Source of the DNA: Bacteroidales bacterium
GTDB lineage: Bacteria > Bacteroidota > Bacteroidia > Bacteroidales > UBA932
Reading direction: 5' to 3'
Assembly: GCA_015060445.1 (NCBI GenBank)
Contig: SUYL01000007.1
Location: 1-55,236 of the forward strand
DNA: 55,236 bases
The notes beneath the pieces are model-generated. The model worked only from the letters and a program-made list of their open reading frames with translations, did no database searches and was not told the origin of the DNA. Shown in pieces: positions 43,323 to 51,707 of this stretch. The position numbers and the translations under genes were made by a program. Every line of letters begins with the position of its first letter. Position 1 is the stretch's first letter.

Positions 43323-44330
43323 ATGGAGAACATATCCCCAAAATTCTCGGTTATCATACCTGTTTACAACAGACCCCAGGAGGTGGAGGAACTTCTGGAG
43401 AGTCTTCTGGCTCAGCATACAAAAGATTTTGAAACCATCATTGTGGAAGACGGCTCATCTGTAAAATGTGATGATGTGTGCAGAAAATTTGACGGCATCC
43501 TCCCTTACAGATATTTTTACAAAGAGAATGGAGGGCCAGCACTTGCAAGGAATTATGGTGCAGAAAAGGCAAATGGCGAGTGGCTGCTCTTCTTTGATTC
43601 AGACTGTATAATCCCGCCCCATTATATGGAGGCTGCAATTGGGGAACTGGTGAACAGGGAGTGCCAACTGTTTGGTGGAGCAGACAAATCACACCCCTCA
43701 TTTACACCATTGCAGAAGGCAATAGACTACTCAATGACATCTTTCATAACAACAGGGGGAATAAGGGGAAACAAGCGGAGTGCAGACAAATTTTACCCAA
43801 GAACATTCAATATGGGTATAAGAAAGGATGTATTCATGGAAATTGGAGGTTTCTCTGACATGAGGTTTGGAGAAGATGTAGATTTCAGTTACAAGGTAAA
43901 GGAGGGGGGATACAGCAGCAGATTATTTGAACAGTCGTGGGTGTACCATAAGAGGAGAAATACCCTGAGGAGTTTCTTCAAACAGGTATTCAATTCAGGC
44001 ATAGCAAGAATACATCTTACAAAACGTCATCCAGGATCTCTCAAACCTGTACATATGCTCCCTGCAGTTTTCTTTACAGGCTGCATATTTCTTGCAGTTA
44101 TGGCAATCCTGGTTTCAATATGGTTTTTGGCCCCTTTAGTATTGTTGTGGGCAATATTGTTCATAGATTCATCATTAAGGAAAAAGTCTGTTGTAACAGG
44201 ATGCTACTCTGTAATTACTTCATGTATCCAATTATGGGGCTACGGGAGCGGATTCCTTATAGGATGGTGGAACATCTGCGTTCTTAAAAAAAGGAGATAT
44301 GTTGCATTTGTTGAAAATTTTTATAAATAA
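43323..44330 (+). CDS. Family 2 glycosyltransferase
   Basis: A 335-aa inverting GT-A glycosyltransferase. The nucleotide-sugar fold begins SVIIPVYNRPQEVEELLESL, with ARNYGAEKANGEW and the metal-binding DSD in LLFFDSDCIIP. Acceptor-side residues are in GGFSDMRFGEDVDFSYK. The C-terminal 90 residues have two or three hydrophobic helices that anchor it in the cytoplasmic membrane. It is monocistronic, without surrounding polysaccharide genes, so the product (glycolipid or surface glycan) is unknown. TAAATTTG about 30 bp before the ATG may be its -7 box. Confidence 0.9.
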   Translation: MENISPKFSVIIPVYNRPQEVEELLESLLAQHTKDFETIIVEDGSSVKCDDVCRKFDGILPYRYFYKENGGPALARNYGAEKANGEWLLFFDSDCIIPPHYMEAAIGELVNRECQLFGGADKSHPSFTPLQKAIDYSMTSFITTGGIRGNKRSADKFYPRTFNMGIRKDVFMEIGGFSDMRFGEDVDFSYKVKEGGYSSRLFEQSWVYHKRRNTLRSFFKQVFNSGIARIHLTKRHPGSLKPVHMLPAVFFTGCIFLAVMAILVSIWFLAPLVLLWAILFIDSSLRKKSVVTGCYSVITSCIQLWGYGSGFLIGWWNICVLKKRRYVAFVENFYK

Positions 44331-44363
44331 TACTTATTTTTATTAATTATTATCTGGTATTTA

Positions 44364-44394
44364 TTTGGAATATTAATTTTTTGTTCTATCTTTG
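44364..44394 (+). promoter_or_regulatory. Promoter of the desulfoferrodoxin gene
   Basis: TTTG (44364-44367), 19 nt, then TATCTTTG (44387-44394) and C: a perfect Bacteroidota vegetative promoter. The ATG is about 82 bp downstream, leaving a leader of roughly 75 nt in which a purine-rich AGGGGAGA occurs. Confidence 0.78.
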
Positions 44395-44476
44395 CAATCA
44401 GAAACAGGGGAGATAAACAAAATGCAAACTTCTTTGTTTATAAAACAAGTTGAACACATTTAAAATTTATAAAATT

Positions 44477-44857
44477 ATGGCTACTAAATTCTACAAATGC
44501 CGCCACTGCGGCAACGTTATCGGTAAAGTTGTTGATTCTAAAGTTCCAGTTGTATGCTGTGGAGAGAAAATGGAAGAACTTGTTGCAAATACAGTTGATG
44601 CAAGTGCAGAGAAGCATGTTCCTGTGGTAACAAAAGTTGATGACTGCACAATTAAAGTGGAGGTTGGAAGTGCACCGCACCCAATGACACCAGAGCACCA
44701 TATCGCTTTCATTTTTGTTGAGACTGAGAACGGCGGTATGAAGATAGATGTAAAGGAGAGAGAGAAAGCAGAAGCAGTTTTCTGTACATGTGCAGACAAA
44801 CCTGTAGCAGTTTATGAGTACTGCAATCTGCACGGGTTGTGGAAAACTGAACTATAA
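44477..44857 (+). CDS. dfx: Desulfoferrodoxin (superoxide reductase, 2Fe type)
   Basis: Reduces superoxide to hydrogen peroxide without making oxygen, an enzyme of anaerobes. From the ATG at 44477 it has 126 aa. The N-terminal desulforedoxin-like domain binds one iron through Cys8, Cys11, Cys27 and Cys28. The catalytic domain has EKHVPVV (Glu45, Lys46, His47), PHPMTPEHHI and the C-terminal CNLHGLW with the Cys and His ligands of the reactive iron. Both sites are intact. It is a single gene with a strong promoter and terminator, which suggests high expression. Confidence 0.96.
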   Translation: MATKFYKCRHCGNVIGKVVDSKVPVVCCGEKMEELVANTVDASAEKHVPVVTKVDDCTIKVEVGSAPHPMTPEHHIAFIFVETENGGMKIDVKEREKAEAVFCTCADKPVAVYEYCNLHGLWKTEL

Positions 44858-44879
44858 TGAGTTAAAGTTGTATAATTAA

Positions 44880-44908
44880 TGGGGCCCGGAAATCCGGGCC
44901 CTTCTTTT
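44880..44908 (+). terminator. Terminator of the desulfoferrodoxin gene
   Basis: GGGCCCGG (44882-44889) pairs with CCGGGCCC (44894-44901) around AAAT, followed by TTCTTTT. The stem is GC-rich and strong; it may also serve the convergent gene at 44907. Confidence 0.9.
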
Positions 44909-45509
44909 ATGCTTTGAATTCAAATTTTTCTCCCATCAGTATCCTTGGAAGATTGCAGCCTATATAATTGCCAACTATAGACCAGAACCACGCACCCAAA
45001 ATCCACCATTCCCATTTTCCTGTAATTGCTGCAAGAGAATAATAGAAAGCATCTGCAACACAGTGGGGTAAACCGCACAAAATGAATACTGGAACTCCAA
45101 ACAGAAGTGGAAGGTAATGCTGCTTGCGGGCACCATAAACGGCCAAAGTCATTATCATTCCTGTTCCCGACGATGTCACTGCAAGTGAATGCCAAGATGC
45201 TGATTGTCGGGAAGAGAGGATAGTTGCAAGATTGGAACTTACTGCATCACTGGCTACATACTGTGCAATGTATGCGGCTATAAGGCATCCTATTGCATTT
45301 GCAGTGAGCATAAGGATGAGTTTAGGAAATTCTCTGAATGGCAGGAAACCGGATTTGCCGGTATAGAGTTGTGCCCCGCACATTACAACACAAAGGAGTC
45401 CGAATGCAAAAAGTACAGCACCTGGCAAACCGCCCACTCTAAGATAAACAAGTCCGCCGGTACCTATAAGAATTCCTGCAAAGACAGACATGGAAATAAA
45501 GTTTCTCAT
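44907..45509 (-). CDS. Formate/nitrite transporter (FNT)-like membrane protein
   Basis: A 200-aa protein from the ATG at 45509 with about six membrane helices. Segments AGILIGTGGLVYL, CGLPHCVADAFYY and SIVGNYIGCNLPR resemble the FNT signature helices of FocA and NirC. It is 60-80 residues shorter than typical FNT channels and the usual GNxxGG reads GNYIGC, so it is a divergent member. It could carry formate, nitrite or hydrosulfide. It runs divergently from the PIG-L gene, 67 bp apart. Confidence 0.72.
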   Translation of the reverse strand: MRNFISMSVFAGILIGTGGLVYLRVGGLPGAVLFAFGLLCVVMCGAQLYTGKSGFLPFREFPKLILMLTANAIGCLIAAYIAQYVASDAVSSNLATILSSRQSASWHSLAVTSSGTGMIMTLAVYGARKQHYLPLLFGVPVFILCGLPHCVADAFYYSLAAITGKWEWWILGAWFWSIVGNYIGCNLPRILMGEKFEFKA

Positions 45510-45575
45510 ACAAGGATAATTTTCTTCAAAAATATTAAATTTGTAACTATAGAGCAAATATTAAATCATTATAGT

Positions 45576-46346
45576 ATGGACAGAAGAAAAATGCTGAAAC
45601 TTACAGGAACTGCACTGGCAGGTTCTGCAGTATTGGGAACAGATGCTTTTGCAGGCAACAATTCAATTACAGGAAAAGCCACAGACACACCGGGTAAAGG
45701 TAAAAAGGCAATGGTAATTGGTGCTCATCCCGACGATCCTGAGACCGGATGCGGAGGAACCATAATGGTTCTTAAAAAGTTGGGGTATGAGGTGGTTGTT
45801 GTATATATGACCAGGGGAGAGGCAGGTGTTCCAGGGAAGAGCCATGCTGAATCATCTGCAATGAGAATGAAGGAGGCAAGGGAGGCTTGCGAGATATTTG
45901 GTGTAAGGCCAATTTTCATGACCCAGATTGACGGCAGTTCCGAAATTACAAAAGAAAGGTATGCGGAGATGAAGGAAGTTATTGAAAAGGAGAATCCCGA
46001 AATGGTATTCACCCACTGGCCAATTGATTCCCATAGGGACCACAGGATATGTTCTATCCTTACATATGATGCCTGGAGACAGTTGAAATATGGTTTTGAC
46101 CTTTATTATTATGAGGTAATGAGTGGCGTGCAGAGTATGATTTTCCACCCTACAGACTGGGTTGACATTACTGAATTTGCTGATATAAAGAAAAAGGCAA
46201 CCTACTGCCACAAATGCCAGAACCCAGAGGAGTGGTATGATGAGTCTCACGGACAAATGGAGATTTTCAGAGGTATGGAGCATAACTGCAAAAGGGCAGA
46301 GGCATTCATCCATATCCGCAGAACATCCAGCGACATAGAAGAATAA
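45576..46346 (+). CDS. PIG-L family deacetylase with Tat signal peptide
   Basis: Predicted zinc-dependent deacetylase of N-acetylglucosaminyl compounds. The zinc motif GAHPDDPETGCGGT and the partner HWPIDSHRDH are complete. From the ATG at 45576 it has 256 aa and begins MDRRKMLKLTGTALAGSAVLG, a twin-arginine signal, so it should fold in the cytoplasm and be exported by TatAC (21042-22034). The open frame extends upstream to 45204 but that part lies over the neighbouring FNT-like gene. A TAAATTTG box is about 40 bp before the start. Confidence 0.9.
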   Translation: MDRRKMLKLTGTALAGSAVLGTDAFAGNNSITGKATDTPGKGKKAMVIGAHPDDPETGCGGTIMVLKKLGYEVVVVYMTRGEAGVPGKSHAESSAMRMKEAREACEIFGVRPIFMTQIDGSSEITKERYAEMKEVIEKENPEMVFTHWPIDSHRDHRICSILTYDAWRQLKYGFDLYYYEVMSGVQSMIFHPTDWVDITEFADIKKKATYCHKCQNPEEWYDESHGQMEIFRGMEHNCKRAEAFIHIRRTSSDIEE

Positions 46347-46361
46347 ATACCTCAAAAATAG

Positions 46362-46474
46362 GAATCGGCAGAATATTGATTCTAACAGCTCGAAGTCTCC
46401 TCTGCTTCGTCATTTCATAAGAAATAACTCGCAACCGTCGAATTATGCTGTCAGTATCAATATTCTACCGATTC
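46362..46474. repeat. Structured palindromic element with conserved core, copy 2
   Basis: Lies between convergent stops, PIG-L (46346) and the M28 peptidase (46496). Outer arms 46362-46389 and 46447-46474 pair at 25 of 28 positions; two of the three mismatches would be G-U pairs on the minus strand. The core repeats that of copy 1: GCTCGAAGTCTCCTCTGCT and GCAACCGTCGAATTATGC. The inner small stem has changed from TTGC/GCAA to TTTC/GAAA while still pairing. The arms share no sequence with those of copy 1. CGAAG/CTTCG inside the core can form one more short stem. Confidence 0.8.
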
Positions 46475-46495
46475 TTCTATTTATTCACTTATCCG

Positions 46496-48049
46496 TTATC
46501 TTCTATTCTGCTGTGTAGCTAAAATGGCAGGATAACCAGGTTTTACTGGAATTCTTGAATCATCCATTGCAGCATTGAGAGCAAGCCAAGCAACAATAAC
46601 TGCATCAATCTTAAGATCCTGCAAAGAGAGCCTCTCGTAAGTATCCATTACGGTGTGGTATGTGCGGCCATACTCAAGAGGGTCCTGGATGAACTGATAT
46701 GCAGGAAGGCCAAGACGGTTGAATGTAACATGGTCTGTACTGCCTGTACGTCTCATTGAAATGGTATTGAACCCAAGAGATTCAAGGGGTTTCATCCAGG
46801 CCTGGAAGAATGGCACAGCCATGTCATTCTCCTCCAGATAGATGCCTCTAAAACGTCCCGATCCGTTGTCCATATTCAAATAAAGGGCAAAATCTTCATA
46901 TCCAGGAAGAACCTTTTTCTTCTCATTGTCATACAGTTTTGTTGCAGCATATCCGCGTGAGCCATATAGGCCCTGCTCTTCACCACCCCACAGGGCAAGA
47001 CGTATAGTACGTTTTGGCTTGATTCCAAGTTCTTTAATGATACGCAAGGCTTCTGTCATTACTATACATCCGGAAGCATTGTCTGCTGCACCTGTACCGC
47101 CATGCCATGAATCGAAGTGGGCACCAAGGAGCACAACTTCATCCTTGAGGGCAGGATCTGAACCGGGTATTTCCGCAACTACATTATTGATTTTCTGGTT
47201 GTCAGTAAACTCATTCCTTACATTAAGTTCCATCTCAACTTTCTCACCTTTTTTCATCATACGGACAATACGGGCGTGATCTTCGAGCGGAAGGATAATT
47301 TCAGGTGTAGGCTCAGGCTGGCCAACTTTATATTGTACACCTCTGGATGAAGGGACATTGAATGTACCGCCACTGCTTATTACAGCCAAAGGTTTCTCTT
47401 CTTTTAGAAGTTTGTTCATGGCACTCTGCAACTCCCTTGCTGCGGGATTGTAATTGTAGGAATATCTTCTTCCTTGTGACACATTTGCCCTGGAGTCTGT
47501 CTCCATCTCCTCCAACTGCTCATCTGTATATCGGGAAGCAAGAGGGGTGAATTTCATTTCGTATGTTTGGGTAGAGGGCATAAGTACAATTTTGCCGGCA
47601 AGTTTACCTTTATACGACTCCAGATCTGCAACATTTTTAGGATCAAGTACAATACACTCGCCTTTTACAAGACCATCTGTACTACCGCTCCATGCTTTGG
47701 GATTTGCAGCAAAACTGCAATAATATGGGGAGGTCATAGCCACATAATTCATTTTATTGTCCCAACCTCCTTTAGGAAAATTGTAAGCAAATTCAATTTT
47801 TACATTGGAAAAACCCAGTTGGGTGAGTTTCTCAACCATCATCTGTTCCGCTCTGAGTTTCAATTGCGAAGCGGCAAGTCTTGGCCCCATATCATCTGTC
47901 ATAAATTGGGCCAACTGTTCAATCTGAGATTTTGAAAAACCTTCATTCTTAACCTTATAGGCATAATCTGCAGGAAGGCACTGCTGCGAATAAGAAGCCG
48001 AATTTGCCAATAAAGAAAGGGCAAATAGCAAAATAACAACTCTTTTCAT
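46496..48049 (-). CDS. M28 family metallopeptidase, secreted
   Basis: A 517-aa zinc aminopeptidase or carboxypeptidase. A Sec signal peptide is at the N-terminus (VVILLFALSLLANSASYSQQ). After a PA-like region, the M28 metal ligands appear in order: LGAHFDSW (His, Asp), GAADNASG (Asp), LWGGEEQG (two Glu), YLNMDNGSG (Asp) and GSTDHVTF (His). The set for two zinc ions is complete. It probably trims peptides in the periplasm, fitting an amino-acid-fermenting lifestyle. A second, less similar M28 gene is at 51708. Confidence 0.93.
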   Translation of the reverse strand: MKRVVILLFALSLLANSASYSQQCLPADYAYKVKNEGFSKSQIEQLAQFMTDDMGPRLAASQLKLRAEQMMVEKLTQLGFSNVKIEFAYNFPKGGWDNKMNYVAMTSPYYCSFAANPKAWSGSTDGLVKGECIVLDPKNVADLESYKGKLAGKIVLMPSTQTYEMKFTPLASRYTDEQLEEMETDSRANVSQGRRYSYNYNPAARELQSAMNKLLKEEKPLAVISSGGTFNVPSSRGVQYKVGQPEPTPEIILPLEDHARIVRMMKKGEKVEMELNVRNEFTDNQKINNVVAEIPGSDPALKDEVVLLGAHFDSWHGGTGAADNASGCIVMTEALRIIKELGIKPKRTIRLALWGGEEQGLYGSRGYAATKLYDNEKKKVLPGYEDFALYLNMDNGSGRFRGIYLEENDMAVPFFQAWMKPLESLGFNTISMRRTGSTDHVTFNRLGLPAYQFIQDPLEYGRTYHTVMDTYERLSLQDLKIDAVIVAWLALNAAMDDSRIPVKPGYPAILATQQNRR

Positions 48050-48183
48050 TGTATATAATTATTAGTTAGGTTACATATTATTAGATATGCAGGTGTAAAT
48101 GTATGGTGTTTTTGAACAAAAACAAAAAAATATGACAATGAGCCACAATTATTATTAAATTTGTTGAAAATTACACCTAATTT

Positions 48184-48804
48184 ATGAATACTAAGAAGCA
48201 TAAGGCGCATCCTTGGCACGGTATAAGCCAAGGAGCCGATTTTCCGGATGCTGTAAGGGCATTCATTGAGATTGTACCTACAGACTCTGTAAAATATGAG
48301 GTTGACAAAGAATCGGGTTACCTTACATTGGACCGCCCTCAGAAGTTCTCCAATATAGTACCATCGCTATACGGTTTTCTTCCAAGAACATATTGCGGCC
48401 CCAAAATGGCTGAACTTACAAACAAGGCTCTTGTACGTACAGATGTTGACGGTGACGGTGACCCTCTTGATATATGTGTACTTACAGAGAAAGATGTTAC
48501 CCATGGTGACATCCTTGTAAATGCAAGGCCAATTGGCGGTCTTAGACTTCTGGACCATAACCAGGCTGACGACAAGATTATTGCTGTACTGAGAAGTGAT
48601 GCAGTTTATGGCCACATGACAGATATAGACCAGGTTCCTATGGACATTATCAGACGTCTTATCCACTACTTCAGTACATATAAGGACATTCCAGGCGAGC
48701 ATACAAGCCGCATGCAGTTCATTTCAATATATGGTCCTGAGGTTGCAAAGGATGTGATCCTCCGGTCAATGGAAGACTATAATGACCTTATAAGCAAAGA
48801 ATAA
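48184..48804 (+). CDS. ppa: Inorganic pyrophosphatase (class I)
   Basis: Soluble enzyme that hydrolyses pyrophosphate and pulls biosynthetic reactions forward. The 206-aa chain has the signature DVDGDGDPLDICV with the metal-binding aspartates, plus YGFLPRTYCGP and DDKIIAVL. TAAATTTG upstream is a probable -7 box. The iorA gene starts 17 bp downstream; this could be a shared transcript, useful if the acid-activating reactions nearby release pyrophosphate. Confidence 0.93.
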   Translation: MNTKKHKAHPWHGISQGADFPDAVRAFIEIVPTDSVKYEVDKESGYLTLDRPQKFSNIVPSLYGFLPRTYCGPKMAELTNKALVRTDVDGDGDPLDICVLTEKDVTHGDILVNARPIGGLRLLDHNQADDKIIAVLRSDAVYGHMTDIDQVPMDIIRRLIHYFSTYKDIPGEHTSRMQFISIYGPEVAKDVILRSMEDYNDLISKE

Positions 48805-48820
48805 CACATAATTGGAAAGA

Positions 48821-50407
48821 ATGGAAGAAACTAGGCTTCTTTTGGGAGATGAGGCTATTGCTTTGGGTGCCGTACATGCCGGAATCAGCGGAGTGTACGC
48901 TTATCCGGGGACCCCATCTACCGAGATTACTGAATTTATACAGACATTCTCGCCACAAGTGAGAAGCAGATGGTGCACAAACGAGAAAACTGCCATGGAG
49001 GCTGCCTTGGGCATGTCCTTTGCCGGCAAAAGGGCCCTTGTTTGCATGAAACATGTGGGAATGAACGTTGCCGCAGATGCTTTTGTGAATTCAGCAATTA
49101 CAGGAGTGAACGGAGGGCTGGTTGTAGTTGCAGCAGATGACCCTTCAATGCACTCTTCCCAAAATGAGCAGGACTCCCGTTTTTACGGCAATTTTGCCAT
49201 GATTCCAATATTGGAACCATCATCCCAGCAGGAGGTTTACGGGATGATGAAATATGCTTTTGAACTCTCTGAGAGGGTAAAACTTCCGGTTCTTCTGAGA
49301 ATAGTTACCCGTCTTGCACATTCACGTGCCGGGGTACGTATAACAGATGCTATTGCACAGAATCCTCTGAATCCAAGCAATGAGCGTTCAAACTGGGTAC
49401 TTCTTCCAGGAAATGCAAAGAAACAATATGCATCTCTTGTAAAGAAACAGGATCTCCTGAAACTTGAATCAGAGAACTCACCTTACAATATTGACACAGA
49501 TTTTGAAAAGTCGGGGCAGGGAATCATAGCATGCGGAATAGCGTTCAATTATGTAATGGAGAATGACCCTACGGTTCCTGTACTCAAAATTTCGCAATAT
49601 CCCCTTCCAGAGGCAACAATAAAAGAATTTGCCCGCAGATGCAGCAGTATTCTTGTTGCTGAGGACGGGCAACCTGTTGTGGAAAACCTTGTAAAAGGGA
49701 TTCTGGGAAACGGATACCCTGTTAAAGGGCGACTTACAGGAGATCTTCCACGAATGGGAGAACTTACTCCCGACAATGTAGGAGCAGCAATGGGAATTGT
49801 ACAGGAGAAGAGTTTCAGCACTTCTGAAAATGTAATGCCACGCCCTCCTGCACTATGCCAGGGATGCGGACACAGGGATGTATATAATGCCCTGAATGAA
49901 ATACTCAAAGGATATGAAGGGGCCAGGATTTTTGGAGATATCGGGTGCTATACCCTTGGCGCACTTCCTCCTTTCAGGGCAATTGACAGTTGCGTTGATA
50001 TGGGTGCCTCAATAACCATGGCAAAAGGGGCTGCAGATGCAGGAGTTTTTCCGGCTGTTGCAATTATTGGAGACTCAACATTCACCCATTCCGGAATGAC
50101 CGGGCTCCTTGATGCAGTAAACGACAATGCAAACATTACTGTAGTAATATCGGATAACCTCACTACTGCAATGACCGGCGGGCAGGATTCTGCCGGAACA
50201 AGCAAATTTGAAGCAATATGCATTGCCTTGGGTGTTGAGCCCGAGCATGTAAGGGTGGTTGTACCTATAGCCAAGAATATGGAAGAGATTACCCGTACAA
50301 TAAAGGAGGAAATTGAGTATAAGGGTGTTTCTGTAATTATTCCAAGAAGGGAATGCATTCAGACACTTAACCGCAAACTACGTAAAAAAAGGGCAGCGCA
50401 ACAATGA
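48821..50407 (+). CDS. iorA: Indolepyruvate:ferredoxin oxidoreductase alpha subunit, lacking the C-terminal ferredoxin domain
   Basis: Converts aryl-2-oxoacids from Trp, Phe and Tyr into aryl-acetyl-CoA with reduced ferredoxin. From the ATG at 48821 it has 528 aa; an in-frame TTG nine bases earlier is less likely. It has the TPP pyrimidine domain (GVYAYPGTPSTEITEFI), the C-terminal TPP domain (GDSTFTHSGMTGLLDAVNDNANITVV) and CQGCGHRDVY. Typical IorA proteins continue with about 80 residues holding two [4Fe-4S] clusters; this one stops after PRRECIQTLNRKLRKK. Electrons must therefore pass to a separate ferredoxin. It is coupled to iorB by an ATGA overlap. Confidence 0.93.
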   Translation: MEETRLLLGDEAIALGAVHAGISGVYAYPGTPSTEITEFIQTFSPQVRSRWCTNEKTAMEAALGMSFAGKRALVCMKHVGMNVAADAFVNSAITGVNGGLVVVAADDPSMHSSQNEQDSRFYGNFAMIPILEPSSQQEVYGMMKYAFELSERVKLPVLLRIVTRLAHSRAGVRITDAIAQNPLNPSNERSNWVLLPGNAKKQYASLVKKQDLLKLESENSPYNIDTDFEKSGQGIIACGIAFNYVMENDPTVPVLKISQYPLPEATIKEFARRCSSILVAEDGQPVVENLVKGILGNGYPVKGRLTGDLPRMGELTPDNVGAAMGIVQEKSFSTSENVMPRPPALCQGCGHRDVYNALNEILKGYEGARIFGDIGCYTLGALPPFRAIDSCVDMGASITMAKGAADAGVFPAVAIIGDSTFTHSGMTGLLDAVNDNANITVVISDNLTTAMTGGQDSAGTSKFEAICIALGVEPEHVRVVVPIAKNMEEITRTIKEEIEYKGVSVIIPRRECIQTLNRKLRKKRAAQQ

Positions 50408-50979
50408 AAAAGGATATAATACTGTCGGGAGTAGGAGGACAGGGAATACTTACAATTGCAACAATAATTGGTGATGCCGCTGCAGTTGCAGGGTTGTACC
50501 TCAAGCAGGCTGAAGTTCATGGAATGAGCCAGAGGGGTGGAGATGTGCAGTCCAATCTGAGGCTTTCTACTGAAACAATATATTCAGACCTTATAAAGGA
50601 GGGAGGGGCTGACCTCATCATTTCCATGGAGCCTATGGAGGCCCTGAGATATCTGCCATATCTGCATAAGGATGGGACAGTAATTACATCATCCCACCCT
50701 TTCAGGAATATCCCTGACTATCCTGAACTGGAGAAAATTGATGAGGAACTGGCATCGCTGCCACATTCGGTTTCTCTGCCAATTGAGGATATGGCAGCAG
50801 AAATCAATTTACCAAAAAGTGCCAATGTTATCCTGTTGGGGATGGCTGCCAAATATATAGAGATTCTTTCTCCAGAGCAATTGAGGGAGAGCATAAAGAG
50901 GATATTTGCACCTAAAGGGGAGCAGATGGTTGAGAGCAACCTCAAGGCTTTTGATTACGGATTCAACTCTGTCAAATAG
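50404..50979 (+). CDS. iorB: Indolepyruvate:ferredoxin oxidoreductase beta subunit
   Basis: The 191-aa gamma-like subunit of the IorAB enzyme. It begins DIILSGVGGQGILTIATIIGD, the nucleotide-binding signature shared with the gamma subunit at 30580, and has AEVHGMSQRGGDVQSNLRL. The ATG overlaps the iorA stop by 4 bp, indicating coupled synthesis of a 1:1 complex. An octamer lies in its first codons. The paaK-like acyl-CoA ligase that often follows is absent; a convergent orphan gene follows instead. Confidence 0.93.
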   Translation: MKKDIILSGVGGQGILTIATIIGDAAAVAGLYLKQAEVHGMSQRGGDVQSNLRLSTETIYSDLIKEGGADLIISMEPMEALRYLPYLHKDGTVITSSHPFRNIPDYPELEKIDEELASLPHSVSLPIEDMAAEINLPKSANVILLGMAAKYIEILSPEQLRESIKRIFAPKGEQMVESNLKAFDYGFNSVK

Positions 50980-50986
50980 ATCAGTA

Positions 50987-51637
50987 TCAGTATCCCAAGG
51001 ATTTGAAGAAGAACTCCCTGCGTAGATTGTCGGGAATGGCATATTTGTCTATACGTGAGTTTATTCCCTCGTAAAAGAGATTGTCGTGCAGATTGCACAC
51101 ATATAGGGTGTCTGTTTGTGACAGATAGAGGGTGTTGTATCTGATATCAAGATTATCCTGCAGACTTAAAGTATATTCAAGTGCCACTTCAACCTGAGTA
51201 AGATTGAGAAGATCCCGGCAGAATACAAACAGCCCGAACTCATTGAAATTTCCATAAAAGCCTGATGCAACTTTCTCAACTTTGCTTTTGAGAATACGCT
51301 TGAGCGGCTGGGCAAGTAACCAGTATTCCTCCTCCTTATAACCGGTATAATTCAATCCAGGCAAACCGTAAGCATATCCGGTATCAACTATTCTCTGCAT
51401 ATCTTCCTTCTGAGATTCGTTAATATGCATCCCGGCCAGTTCCTTAAGCAGTTGGTTTGCGTTATGGCGGTCGGGTTCCATGGCACGGGTAACCTCAATG
51501 CCAAGAGAATTGTCGGGAAGCTGGAGATCCGGCCTGTCCTTATTCTCAAGTGCACTAAAACGGGTACCAAGGATAGTTTCCAGGGTAAGATGTGCATAAC
51601 GCTCAAAAAAACAGGTGTCAAATTTTCTATAGGCCAT
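50987..51637 (-). CDS. Uncharacterised protein, possibly nuclease-like
   Basis: A 216-aa soluble protein that I do not recognise. Near the N-terminus the pattern ENKDRPDLQLPDNSLGIEVT (about 31-50) resembles the acidic core of PD-(D/E)xK nucleases: an Asp, then a short strand ending in Glu-Val, with Thr where Lys is usual. The rest is mixed alpha/beta with many Tyr and Leu. It has no signal peptide or membrane segment. It is convergent with iorB (gap 7 bp) and divergent from the second M28 gene. Two octamers lie within it. Confidence 0.7.
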   Translation of the reverse strand: MAYRKFDTCFFERYAHLTLETILGTRFSALENKDRPDLQLPDNSLGIEVTRAMEPDRHNANQLLKELAGMHINESQKEDMQRIVDTGYAYGLPGLNYTGYKEEEYWLLAQPLKRILKSKVEKVASGFYGNFNEFGLFVFCRDLLNLTQVEVALEYTLSLQDNLDIRYNTLYLSQTDTLYVCNLHDNLFYEGINSRIDKYAIPDNLRREFFFKSLGY

Positions 51638-51707
51638 ACTGCAGTTATTTCTGATGTAAAGTTACAGATTTTTAACTACATTTGTATAGGATAAAACACA
51701 TTAAAAA

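Noticed and set aside
45204-45575. Long N-terminal extension of the PIG-L deacetylase
   Set aside because: It overlaps the opposite-strand FNT-like gene, has many Cys and no domain, and the internal ATG at 45576 begins a clear Tat signal.
24734-46474. Integron attC sites for the two core-sharing palindromes
   Set aside because: They lack the RYYYAAC and GTTRRRY boxes, the conserved part is the core and not the ends, and no integrase gene is present.
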